Below are positions 34,290-43,239 of a DNA stretch of 64,000 nt, piece after piece. This DNA comes from Solitalea longa (lineage in GTDB: Bacteria > Bacteroidota > Bacteroidia > Sphingobacteriales > Sphingobacteriaceae), in the NCBI RefSeq assembly GCF_002920915.1, contig NZ_PQVF01000004.1, positions 186,001-250,000 of the forward strand. Direction: 5' to 3'. Positions within the stretch are counted from its first letter, which is position 1. Each line of letters starts with the position of its first letter. The notes beneath the pieces are model-generated. The model did not search any database and had not been told where the DNA came from. It saw only the letters and a list, made by a program, of their open reading frames with translations. Position numbers and translations under genes: made by a program.

Positions 34290-36875
34290 TTATTTAACTG
34301 CCAATGCTTTCTCAATCATAAAACTGATGTAGGCACGGTGTGCTTTGGTTTGCTCATCAGGCGAAGCTGCTGTAGCTAAACTCGTTTTAATTTTCTTTAA
34401 TGCATTATAAGCTGCTGCTTTTGAAGCATTATCATAACCTGCAGCCGGCAGCGCATTTACCACATTGCTTAACCCTTTTACATACTCGGTTTGTAAGTTC
34501 TCGCGGTACAGATTTACCGATGTTTTTAAGTCAGCATCGAAAATTGCTTTGGTTAAGTCGTTAAGTACTTCGGCAACCGAATAGGTATTTCCATATAAAC
34601 CCGAATTATTGATACGAGTTAAAGTAGTAGGATGAAAGAACTGCGCCAAGATAGTTTGGTGTACCCCCAAAGCAGTGCTTTGTGGTTTATAATCTTCAGG
34701 GCTTCCAAAGAAATTAAAACCACGACGCTGCATTTGCATATAAGGGAACAAATAGCTGTCGGCAGCATAGGCATTTGGTGCAAACACATACGTACTTAAT
34801 ACCTCCATTGCTTTTTTCTGCTTTTCCTTTGGCACTACTGTAAATGGCTTGTTCGGCGAATTTTGCCCGATAAAGCTTCTATCTACATACACCCCGCCAA
34901 TATAACGGCTTACGCCATTGGCCATAATCACTCGCTGATTCACCAAAAGACCATAACGGTTGCGTAGTTCAGCGTATGATTGTCCGGGTTTACTGTACTT
35001 ATCTTTCAGCTTGCCCATCATTGTATTCACCAGTATGAAACGATCCTTAGCATAGGTGATCATATCGTTACTCATGTCGTTGATCATCACGCGTGGATCA
35101 ATACCATTTCCGGGCGAACGCATGTCGTCGGCATCATTACCAAAGGCCAGCTGAGGATCAGTGCTTCGGCTTAAAATTTTATCAATACCGTTTTTTTCTT
35201 CAGATGGCGCAAATGGTGTGTATCCAAACTGAATGGCCCAAATATCATAAGGACCTACTTTAGTGGTGTAATAATCGCCTTGTTTACTACGGTCGTTAGA
35301 CACGTTAATAGCCGGGTAATCCATTACCGAACCTTGCAACCCTATTTTATGCGTGATTTCCTTGTTGTTTACTTCGGCAGGACTTAGCATTATACTGGCT
35401 TTCATGTTGTGGTTTAAGCCCAGCGTGTGGCCCATTTCATGCAAGATCAGGTAATACAAAAACTGCTTATGCATTTCTTTAATTTCCGATGACCCCGCTC
35501 CCATCATTTCGGCCATACTCATACCGGCGGCATACTGTGCTTTTAGTTCAGTAGCCATAGAGCAGAAATGAGCTTTTCCTTTTATATCCGTTAATAGCTT
35601 TTCAGGAGCATCTGCCGAAGGAGCCGAATTGAACAGATCGTCAAACACAGGTGTTGAGCTGCCCGAGCGCCATTCAACGGTAATATCGGCACCTAAAATT
35701 TGCCCGGTACGCGGATTTACAAAGCTAGGACCAATGGCACCGTATTGAGGATATGGCGAAGAAACCCAACGAATAACATTATAGCGAATATCAGCCGGAT
35801 CCCAACTTGCGGTATCAGGCATAATTTTCATTACCACTGCATTTTTAAAACCTGCCTTTTCAAAGGCTTCGTTCCATTTCTCACCAGCCTCAACAATGGT
35901 TTGACGGTATTCAACCGGAGTACTGTTCTCCACCCACCATACGATTGGCTCCACCGGTTCACTCACAGCTGCAGACGGGTCTTTCTTTACCAAATTCCAG
36001 CGATTGATCACGTCTTTGTAATCGGCCACTTTAACGGTTGTTAAATTATCTACCTCCTGGCTGAAATAGCCCACGCGAGGATCGTCAAAACGGGGGCGGA
36101 AATCATTTTTAGGCATTTCGAGGAAACTGTGTTGCATACGAACACGGGTATAGCGTGCATCCGTAATGTCTTTACCTCCGCCGTTTAAAGGTGCTGGGTT
36201 ATCATAAGCCAGGTCAACCACCACGTCGGTATTATTTGGATAGGACCTCAAGTTAGAATACTTCGACTTACCTGCATTCAGATTACCTAAATTAAAAACT
36301 GCTCCCGGAGGAACGGTTGGTGGTAAAATGGGTTTCACCTGATCGAGCTTGTCGCTAAGGAAAAGCCCATCGACAGCTACCAAATACCCCCCGGCATCTT
36401 CAGCTACAATTTTATCGGCATAAAAAACCGATTCAGCCACATCCACATCGGCAGCTTTGCTTACGGCATTTGCCGGATCGTACCAAAAGTTGGTGTTTAC
36501 CTGCGAGAACTCCAATTTATCATAAGATTTCTTGATCTTAAATACCCAAGTGGTTCTGATCATGTTCTGATTCAAAAACAAAGAAGTGGGGCCGCCCATT
36601 GAAAAGCTCTGATAGATAAACTCCTTGCCGAGCTGGTCTTTCTTAATGTAAAGCTGCATGGTGCCTTTTGCCGTATCGAGATAAAGGGTAAACAAACCTT
36701 CAGATTTAGCACTGCCTTTGATCTTGTCAGTTATTCCTGTTTTTGCAGGTGCTTTTTTAACAGTATCTGCAACGGCATCTTTGTTCTTTTTATCGTTTTT
36801 GTTTTGAGCAGAAAGATTAAAACTGCATAATACTACTGGCAACAGTAGCCAGACAACGTTCTTAAGTGATTTCAT
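34290..36875 (-). CDS. Secreted zinc-dependent metalloprotease (metzincin-like, DUF5117/DUF4953 type)
   Basis: Large exported protein of 861 residues. The signal peptide ends near LSAQ, followed by a Lys-rich linker. The N-terminal half (about 50-310) holds the DUF5118/DUF5117-type beta domain. The catalytic domain carries HEMGHTLGLNH at 479-489, the metzincin zinc motif, and a Met-turn in GSVMDYPAIN about 30 residues later. A helical C-terminal domain with repeated YAELRNRYGLLV and QMQRRGFNFFGSPEDYKPQ follows. It is probably periplasmic or outer-membrane-associated; the physiological substrate is unknown. Monocistronic with its own terminator. Confidence 0.9.
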   Translation of the reverse strand: MKSLKNVVWLLLPVVLCSFNLSAQNKNDKKNKDAVADTVKKAPAKTGITDKIKGSAKSEGLFTLYLDTAKGTMQLYIKKDQLGKEFIYQSFSMGGPTSLFLNQNMIRTTWVFKIKKSYDKLEFSQVNTNFWYDPANAVSKAADVDVAESVFYADKIVAEDAGGYLVAVDGLFLSDKLDQVKPILPPTVPPGAVFNLGNLNAGKSKYSNLRSYPNNTDVVVDLAYDNPAPLNGGGKDITDARYTRVRMQHSFLEMPKNDFRPRFDDPRVGYFSQEVDNLTTVKVADYKDVINRWNLVKKDPSAAVSEPVEPIVWWVENSTPVEYRQTIVEAGEKWNEAFEKAGFKNAVVMKIMPDTASWDPADIRYNVIRWVSSPYPQYGAIGPSFVNPRTGQILGADITVEWRSGSSTPVFDDLFNSAPSADAPEKLLTDIKGKAHFCSMATELKAQYAAGMSMAEMMGAGSSEIKEMHKQFLYYLILHEMGHTLGLNHNMKASIMLSPAEVNNKEITHKIGLQGSVMDYPAINVSNDRSKQGDYYTTKVGPYDIWAIQFGYTPFAPSEEKNGIDKILSRSTDPQLAFGNDADDMRSPGNGIDPRVMINDMSNDMITYAKDRFILVNTMMGKLKDKYSKPGQSYAELRNRYGLLVNQRVIMANGVSRYIGGVYVDRSFIGQNSPNKPFTVVPKEKQKKAMEVLSTYVFAPNAYAADSYLFPYMQMQRRGFNFFGSPEDYKPQSTALGVHQTILAQFFHPTTLTRINNSGLYGNTYSVAEVLNDLTKAIFDADLKTSVNLYRENLQTEYVKGLSNVVNALPAAGYDNASKAAAYNALKKIKTSLATAASPDEQTKAHRAYISFMIEKALAVK

Positions 36876-37398
36876 TCGGTGATACTTTAGTAGATTGGTT
36901 GGAAGATAACTTATTTACATGAAAATTATTAACTAAAAATTTAAGGTATAGATTAAACTCAACAAAACGAAAGGATAATAGAAAGTAGATAAGGTTGTTA
37001 CAAATAATGAAATAATTAAGGAAGACTAAAATTGAGGAACTTTTAAAAAACAAATTCCATAGCTAAAGTGAGGCCGCACAGGATATCTTAATTTTTTATA
37101 TGAAGGGTGGACCTACGGCACTCAGGGTTAATCTTGTTTTTACACTTAACATCGGGTCGATGACCCTCCATTTCATGTACTTTAAAGAGATACTGCTTAT
37201 ATAAACGTACAATCACTACACTATTAACCAAATATAGAACTCACAGGAAGACCTTTTTGCTTAAACAAAACAAATTTAAGGTCAATAATCTTAACTAATA
37301 AGCAAGAGTATTGTCAATTAAATCAGATTTTTTAATTGAAATATTACAGAAAATTGTAACTTCCCCATGCCATTAGCAGATATTCTAAATGATTAAAA
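36876..37398. other. 523-bp gene-free region with a degenerate hairpin repeat
   Basis: No ORF on either strand. Around 37100-37170 lie GGACCTACGGCAC and the near-perfect small palindrome GGGTCGATGACCC (37154-37166). They look like decayed members of a short intergenic hairpin family. The rest is AT-rich spacer between divergent genes. Confidence 0.4.
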
Positions 37399-38418
37399 AT
37401 GAGAAATTTATTCCTTTTGTTATTGTTCTTGTTAGTGAATTCTAATTCAAATGCTCAAACCGTTTTTTTCGTTTCTAAAATTTCTATCTCTGAGAGGAAT
37501 CTCTTAAGTTTCTATTCTTCGCTCGAAGTCGATAATTCGCAAGTTTACTTTAATGCTAACGACTATAGGCTTTATGCTTTTGACAAAAAGACCGGCAAAG
37601 AAAATTGGCAGTTTTATTTGGCCAACAAATCCAACAGTGCCCCCATCATCTATAAACAAACAGTTATAGTAAATGAGCATGTAAGTGAGTATAATGACAA
37701 AAGTACTCAGCTTAATTCCAAAACAGGATTCGCTATCCAAACATTGAAAATTGATGAGATTCTAACAGCTCCCCTATTTAAGGATTCTATTATGTACTGC
37801 ACTGGATTGTATAAAGGCGGAGCTATATTAGCATACAACCTGAAGAAAAATGAAGTTCTCTGGAGTAGATTCATCGCACATGGGTCTACAGTACAACCCT
37901 ACTATTTAAAAGATAAAATCATTGCCAACGCTGAAGGTGACAAGTGGTTTGAATTAGACTACAATGGTAAACTTATTGATGCTTCCTTCAAATTCAAATC
38001 AGAACCTTCTAATCGATTAACTCACAATCAACAAAAAATCTCAGAAAATTACTTTAATAACGATGACAATGTTGTTATTAAATATATGAACGACAAAACG
38101 ATACTTTTGAGTGGAAGTGAATTAATATTCATTAACAATAAAAATCAAGTTTCCAGGAAATTGGATTTAAATAAAACACTGAAACTCACTAATGCTTCTA
38201 ATGGCTATAACAATTTTAAAAGCATTCTTAAAGTGGGTGACAATGTTCTATGGATCTTTTACCAAAATCGTTTGATGATTTACAGCTTGAAAAATAATGG
38301 GATTGTAAAAACGATTGATTTGACTAAATGGAAGCCTCATAGACTAGTAGCGGATAAAAACGATTTGTGGCTTATTTCCAGAAATGATGGTCAATTGTAT
38401 GGGATTCACATAAATTAA
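37399..38418 (+). CDS. PQQ-like beta-propeller protein, secreted, orphan
   Basis: The 339-residue protein has a signal peptide (MRNLFLLLLFLLVNSNSNAQ). The mature part is a series of propeller blades with the PQQ-like pattern: VYFNANDYRLYAFDKKTGKE followed by NW, YKGGAILAYNLKKNEVLWSR and the last blade KNDLWLISRNDGQLYGIHIN. It is probably a periplasmic or extracellular scaffold with no cofactor. It stands alone between long gene-free regions, divergent from the metalloprotease and convergent with the GH3 gene. No enzymatic motif is visible. Confidence 0.72.
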   Translation: MRNLFLLLLFLLVNSNSNAQTVFFVSKISISERNLLSFYSSLEVDNSQVYFNANDYRLYAFDKKTGKENWQFYLANKSNSAPIIYKQTVIVNEHVSEYNDKSTQLNSKTGFAIQTLKIDEILTAPLFKDSIMYCTGLYKGGAILAYNLKKNEVLWSRFIAHGSTVQPYYLKDKIIANAEGDKWFELDYNGKLIDASFKFKSEPSNRLTHNQQKISENYFNNDDNVVIKYMNDKTILLSGSELIFINNKNQVSRKLDLNKTLKLTNASNGYNNFKSILKVGDNVLWIFYQNRLMIYSLKNNGIVKTIDLTKWKPHRLVADKNDLWLISRNDGQLYGIHIN

Positions 38419-38651
38419 TTAAAAAAGAATAAAACTATACCCTATATAGCAGACACGCTTCTACAATTGAAATGGAAAAAGTAGGCACATTTGTGGATTT
38501 ACCTAAATAACGAAAAGGTTCCTTCCTGTGTAGAAAAGTGATTTTAATATTACACCAGAAACATTGCTTTTTTATGAACATTCACCCGGATATAACGGTT
38601 AGAAAGCAGAAAATCACGAATAGATAATAACTATTTTAAAGTTTCAATAAA

Positions 38652-38692
38652 AAAAATGAGGCTGTCTTGACTTTTGAGACAGCCTCGTTTTT
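38652..38692. terminator. Strong bidirectional terminator-like hairpin
   Basis: Perfect 10-bp stem GAGGCTGTCT / AGACAGCCTC, with an A-run before and T-run after it. It is 240 bp after the PQQ-like gene stop. Confidence 0.75.
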
Positions 38693-38797
38693 CTCTGATA
38701 GCTTTCCATCTTTAATCAACTGTTAAAAACTTAACTCCGAATCTATAAATCAATTCTCGATTCGTAAATCTTAAATAATTAAGCCTTTCCTCCAAAG

Positions 38798-38836
38798 CAA
38801 CAAAACCGCCTTTTCAGGGGCGGTCTTGTTGATTGT
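38798..38836 (-). terminator. Terminator of the polysaccharide locus (after GH3)
   Basis: CAACAA.ACCGCC / GGCGGT.TTGTTG, a 13-bp stem with one mismatch and a short loop, 30 bp after the GH3 stop at 38866. Confidence 0.7.
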
Positions 38837-38865
38837 TAAATAAACTTAGCTGTTATGTTGTTGGA

Positions 38866-41058
38866 TTATTTTCCTGCGTAAGCAATTGTTTTTTGCTGAC
38901 GGATATCTCTTGATGAACCTCCAACCAATACATCGAAGTTGCCGGCTTCAACCACCCATTTATTTTCTTTGTCGTTGAAGTAATGGAATGCTTCGTCATT
39001 CAGATCAAACACCAACTCTTTAGATTCTCCTGGTTTTAAAAACACTTTTTGGAATGCTTTCAATTCCTTTTCAGGGCGTTTTAAAGTTGATTTTTGTTGT
39101 TTAATGTATAACTGCACCACTTCAGCACCTTCCATTTTACCGGTATTGGTAAGCGTTAATTTTGCAGTGGCTTTATCACCGTTAACAGATACATTCAAAT
39201 TATCATATTTAAAGGTGGTGTATGACAATCCGCGGCCAAACTCAAACTGAGGATCTACCTTATAAGTATCAAAATAGCGGTATCCAACGAAAATATCTTC
39301 TTTATAATGGGCTACATTATTAACACCCGGAAAATCACCGAATTTATGTGCCGGAGAATCCTGAAGTTTTTTAGGGAAGGTCATAGGCAGTTTACCTGAT
39401 GGGTTAACCTGTCCGAAAATAACCTTCGCTAAAGCGTTTCCGCCTTCCATACCTGCATACCAGCCTTCGAGCACACCTTTAGCATCGCCAATCCATTGCG
39501 TTACATCAATTGGCCCGCCTCCAGTTAATACTACCACGGTTTTAGGGTTGGCTTTTAATACCGCTTTGATCAATTCATCTTGACCAAAAGGCATATCCAT
39601 GTTAGGTTTATCTACCCCTTCGGCATCGTAAGCGTTATCATCCCATTTAGCATAATCATAGCCATGGGTCCATCCTACTACCAAAATAGCCACATCTGAT
39701 TTAGCTGCCAAGGCCACTGCTTTATCGATCATTTTCTTATCAGCCTGCTGACCTCTTTCAATTTTATATCCTTGCGAATACTCTACTTTAACCGAATTCC
39801 CAACCAGGTTTTTCAACCCTTGCAAAGGAGTGATCTCGTATTTAGCTTTTACCTGTGAACTTCCGCCTCCCAAAGAGTTTGGACGATCGGCATTTTGGCC
39901 AATAACAGCAATTGATTTGATCGCATCTTTATTTAATGGAAGGATATTGCCTTCGTTCTTCAAAAGGACAATACTTTCTTCAGCCACTTTTAGTGCTGTT
40001 GCCTGGTGTTCTTTTGTATTGAAACTACCCGACTGGCGTTTACCGTCGATCATGTTTGTTTTATACATGATGCGTAAAATGCGGCGAACCTTATCGTCGA
40101 TCAACGAAACTGGAACTTTTCCTTCTTTAACAAACCTCAATAGCGAATCGGCCATGAAGAATTTATTGTAATTAGGGTTTGGCAACATACTTAAATCAGT
40201 ACCCATTTCAAGATCGGTACCGTTTTTAACCGCTTCCATGGTGTTGTGCACTGCTCCCCAATCGCTCATCACCACACCTTTAAAACCCCATTCACCTTTT
40301 AAAATTTTATTGATCAAATATTCATTGTGAGTGGCATATTGTCCTCTGAACTTATTGTATGAACCCATAATGGTGTTCACATCGCCTTCGGTTACAGCAG
40401 CTTTAAAGCCCGGAAGATAAATTTCACGTAAGGCACGTTCGCTCATATAAACATCAACAGTGTTACGATCAACTTCTTCGTTGTTTGCTGCATAATGTTT
40501 TACACAGGCCGAAATACCCTGATCTTGTACACCTTTGATATAACCAACAACCATTTTAGAGATCAGGTAAGGATCTTCGCTCATGTACTCAAAATTACGA
40601 CCGTTCAATGGAGAACGAATGATATTGATACCAGGACCTAAGATCACATCTTTACCACGATAATTAGCCTCGCTTCCGAGAACTGAACCAAAATCATAAC
40701 CTAATTGCGGGTTCCAAGTGGCAGCCAGTGAATTTCCTGTAGGAAGATAAGTTGCTGCATCATCTACGTCCTTGTCCGGTGTCCAGTCGCGGCCATGCTC
40801 AATTCTTACCCCATGCGGGCCGTCGGAGGTAACCAATTCAGGAATACCCAAACGCTCAACACCTGCCGATGTAAATGAAGAATTAGCATGAATCATCCCG
40901 ATCTTTTCTTCAAGCGTCATTTGACTGATAAGCGCACTAATTTTATCTTCTACGCCCCCGGATGGTTTTTGCTGTGCTTGCGAACAAGCCGACAAAGCTG
41001 CCGAGGCAAACATAACCGCAGCACACCAACCCTTAACTGTTTTAAAACTGTATTTCAT
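38866..41058 (-). CDS. Glycoside hydrolase family 3 beta-glucosidase (lipoprotein)
   Basis: Three-domain GH3 of about 730 residues: (beta/alpha)8 barrel, alpha/beta sandwich and C-terminal fibronectin III-like domain. The nucleophile is the Asp of GVVMSDWGA (residue 266 from this start). The substrate-binding KHYAANN and the LGPGINIIRSPLNGRNFEYMSEDP region are typical of beta-glucosidases of the BglX type. A lipobox LSAC precedes a Gln-rich linker, so it may be anchored in the outer or periplasmic membrane. An ATG six codons upstream (41076) is possible; 41058 starts a better signal peptide. Here it would release glucose from the de-branched backbone. Last gene of the locus. Confidence 0.93.
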   Translation of the reverse strand: MKYSFKTVKGWCAAVMFASAALSACSQAQQKPSGGVEDKISALISQMTLEEKIGMIHANSSFTSAGVERLGIPELVTSDGPHGVRIEHGRDWTPDKDVDDAATYLPTGNSLAATWNPQLGYDFGSVLGSEANYRGKDVILGPGINIIRSPLNGRNFEYMSEDPYLISKMVVGYIKGVQDQGISACVKHYAANNEEVDRNTVDVYMSERALREIYLPGFKAAVTEGDVNTIMGSYNKFRGQYATHNEYLINKILKGEWGFKGVVMSDWGAVHNTMEAVKNGTDLEMGTDLSMLPNPNYNKFFMADSLLRFVKEGKVPVSLIDDKVRRILRIMYKTNMIDGKRQSGSFNTKEHQATALKVAEESIVLLKNEGNILPLNKDAIKSIAVIGQNADRPNSLGGGSSQVKAKYEITPLQGLKNLVGNSVKVEYSQGYKIERGQQADKKMIDKAVALAAKSDVAILVVGWTHGYDYAKWDDNAYDAEGVDKPNMDMPFGQDELIKAVLKANPKTVVVLTGGGPIDVTQWIGDAKGVLEGWYAGMEGGNALAKVIFGQVNPSGKLPMTFPKKLQDSPAHKFGDFPGVNNVAHYKEDIFVGYRYFDTYKVDPQFEFGRGLSYTTFKYDNLNVSVNGDKATAKLTLTNTGKMEGAEVVQLYIKQQKSTLKRPEKELKAFQKVFLKPGESKELVFDLNDEAFHYFNDKENKWVVEAGNFDVLVGGSSRDIRQQKTIAYAGK

Positions 41059-41076
41059 ATTATATAACCTGATCAT

Positions 41077-43239
41077 TTATTTATTGCTGATTTCTATTGT
41101 ATTCTCTAATTTGATATCGGCCGATGAAGCGCCTATCATCAATTTAACTTCTCCTTCTTCTACCTTAAACTGATGAAGATTTTCATCCCAATAAGCCAAC
41201 AAAGAAGCATTTAAGGGCATTGTAACCGTTTTTACTTCATTTGGCTTTGTAGCCACCCGCTTAAATGCCTTAAGCTGTTTGAGAGGTCTTTTTATTACTG
41301 AATTTGGATAACTTACATATAGCTGAACCACCTCATCCCCTGCCAGCGCTCCTACGTTTTTCACATCAACACTAACGGTTATTTCTCCGTTTGCGTTCAT
41401 TTTAGTTTTACTTACTTTTAAATTGGAGTAGGTAAAATTGGTGTAGCTCATACCAAAACCAAAAGGATATAACGGTTTTCCATTGAAATACATATAGGTT
41501 CTGCCTTTAGTAATGTCATAATCCATCATTGGCGGCAATTCATCCAAGCTGTTTGGCCATGTTTGCACCAGTCTTCCTGCAGGGTTATAATCCCCAAAAA
41601 GTACATCGGCCAAGGCATTGCCTAGCTCCTGACTGTTTTGTGCCATGTGTAAAATAGCAGGCACGTTTTGTTGGGTCCAGTTAATGGCATATGGAAAACT
41701 CGAGATCAATACCACAATCGTATTCGGATTCGCCTGGTAAACCTCTTTTATTAATTCCTCTTCGGTAAGCGTAAGCGATTTACGGTCTACAGCTTCTTTA
41801 CCTTCGCCAGCATCAGGGCACTGTTCCCAGCCTGCATTACAAGTAGGATGATTGCCCACAATAACTATCGCAGTCTCCGAGTTTTTGGCCGCATTAACAG
41901 CGGCATTACCCGCATTATTTTCAGCATAATTTATTTGGATGTTACTTCCTGCTTTAGCCTTTATTCCCTGTAAGGCAGTTACCACATAAGGTAGTGTTCC
42001 GCTATACCAGTCGAGCAACACCTGATCAGCTTTACTGCCGATTATTGCCAATGATTTTACCTTAGCTTTATTTAGCGGAAGCAAATTCCGATCGTTCTTT
42101 AACAGCACGATCGATTTTTGGGTAACTTCCCTAACGGCATTTTTATGTTTTTCAGAAAGCCACGGTTCCGGTCCATCTTTAATTTTTGAGTATGGATTCA
42201 ATTCCGGAGGATCGAGCAAGCCGAGTTTTATCATCACCCTAAAGTTTCCCCTGATCACTGCTTCAATATCCTTTTCAGTAACCAGTTTTTTCTCTAAGGC
42301 ATGTCGGATGGCCGAATCATAATGATCGAGAAATTGATTGATTCCTGCTTTAACGGCTGCAGCTGCTCCAGCAGCATCATCGGAGTAGTATTTGTGTGAT
42401 TTAATCAATAGGCCTAAAGCTCCACCATCGGTACAAATTATTCCGTTCTGTTTCCATTGATTTACAGCCACGTTCTTCAATACCGGATTCACCATCATTG
42501 GAATTCCGTTCCAGGAGTTATACGATGCCATAAACGCCCTTGAACCTCCTTGCTCTACTCCCATTCTAAAAGGCACGGAATAGTATTCATGAAACAACTT
42601 TTCACTAAAGTCTGATGAGGTCCTATCTCTGCCGTTTTCGTTACTGTTGGCAAGGAAGTGCTTCATTAAAGAAGCTGCCTGCCAGTAACGCTTATCATTT
42701 CCCTGCAAACCTTTGATCATGGCAACTGCCATGGTTCCGTTGAAAAATGGATCTTCACCATAACATTCTTCGGTACGACCCCAGCGCGGGTCGCGAGCTA
42801 AATCAACATTGGGAGAACGTACAACCAAAGCTCCTCTTTCATATTTATCAGTTTGAAAAAGATAGCGAGCTTCATACCCTTCAATATCACCCACTCTTTG
42901 CAAAGCTTCAGTATCCCAGGTTTCGGCTAACCCATAAGCCTGCGGAAACTGAGTAGTGGTAATTGGATTTTCACCACCCCACTTCCCCGGTCCGCCTAGA
43001 GCTACACCATGTAAGCCTTCAATATGGTCACAGCCCTTAATGCCTAACCGAGGAATTGAGGGATTAGTACTTAAACATTTGATCTTTTCATCAAGCGTAA
43101 GCAAAGAAATTAGATTATCTATACGCTTTTCAACATCCAGTTTAGGATCCTGAAATGGGTATCGCTGCTGAGTGCATCCTAATGTGATATTAAAAACAAT
43201 AAACAGCGCACTAAGAATGAAGGCTTTTGCTACTTTCAT
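41077..43239 (-). CDS. Glycoside hydrolase family 3, beta-xylosidase/glucosidase type
   Basis: GH3 enzyme of 720 residues. It differs from the next gene by the plant-xylosidase-like block FPQAYGLAETWDTEALQRVG and RSPNVDLARDPRWGRTEECYGEDP. The nucleophile is Asp271 in GIICTDGGALG. The C-terminal Fn3 domain ends GEVKLMIGASSADIKLE. The signal peptide ends in a lipobox-like TLGC with Cys22. Its ATG overlaps the stop of the preceding GH31 (ATGA), indicating translational coupling. Specificity could be beta-xylosidase or beta-glucosidase; the locus context fits either xylose or glucose removal. Confidence 0.9.
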   Translation of the reverse strand: MKVAKAFILSALFIVFNITLGCTQQRYPFQDPKLDVEKRIDNLISLLTLDEKIKCLSTNPSIPRLGIKGCDHIEGLHGVALGGPGKWGGENPITTTQFPQAYGLAETWDTEALQRVGDIEGYEARYLFQTDKYERGALVVRSPNVDLARDPRWGRTEECYGEDPFFNGTMAVAMIKGLQGNDKRYWQAASLMKHFLANSNENGRDRTSSDFSEKLFHEYYSVPFRMGVEQGGSRAFMASYNSWNGIPMMVNPVLKNVAVNQWKQNGIICTDGGALGLLIKSHKYYSDDAAGAAAAVKAGINQFLDHYDSAIRHALEKKLVTEKDIEAVIRGNFRVMIKLGLLDPPELNPYSKIKDGPEPWLSEKHKNAVREVTQKSIVLLKNDRNLLPLNKAKVKSLAIIGSKADQVLLDWYSGTLPYVVTALQGIKAKAGSNIQINYAENNAGNAAVNAAKNSETAIVIVGNHPTCNAGWEQCPDAGEGKEAVDRKSLTLTEEELIKEVYQANPNTIVVLISSFPYAINWTQQNVPAILHMAQNSQELGNALADVLFGDYNPAGRLVQTWPNSLDELPPMMDYDITKGRTYMYFNGKPLYPFGFGMSYTNFTYSNLKVSKTKMNANGEITVSVDVKNVGALAGDEVVQLYVSYPNSVIKRPLKQLKAFKRVATKPNEVKTVTMPLNASLLAYWDENLHQFKVEEGEVKLMIGASSADIKLENTIEISNK

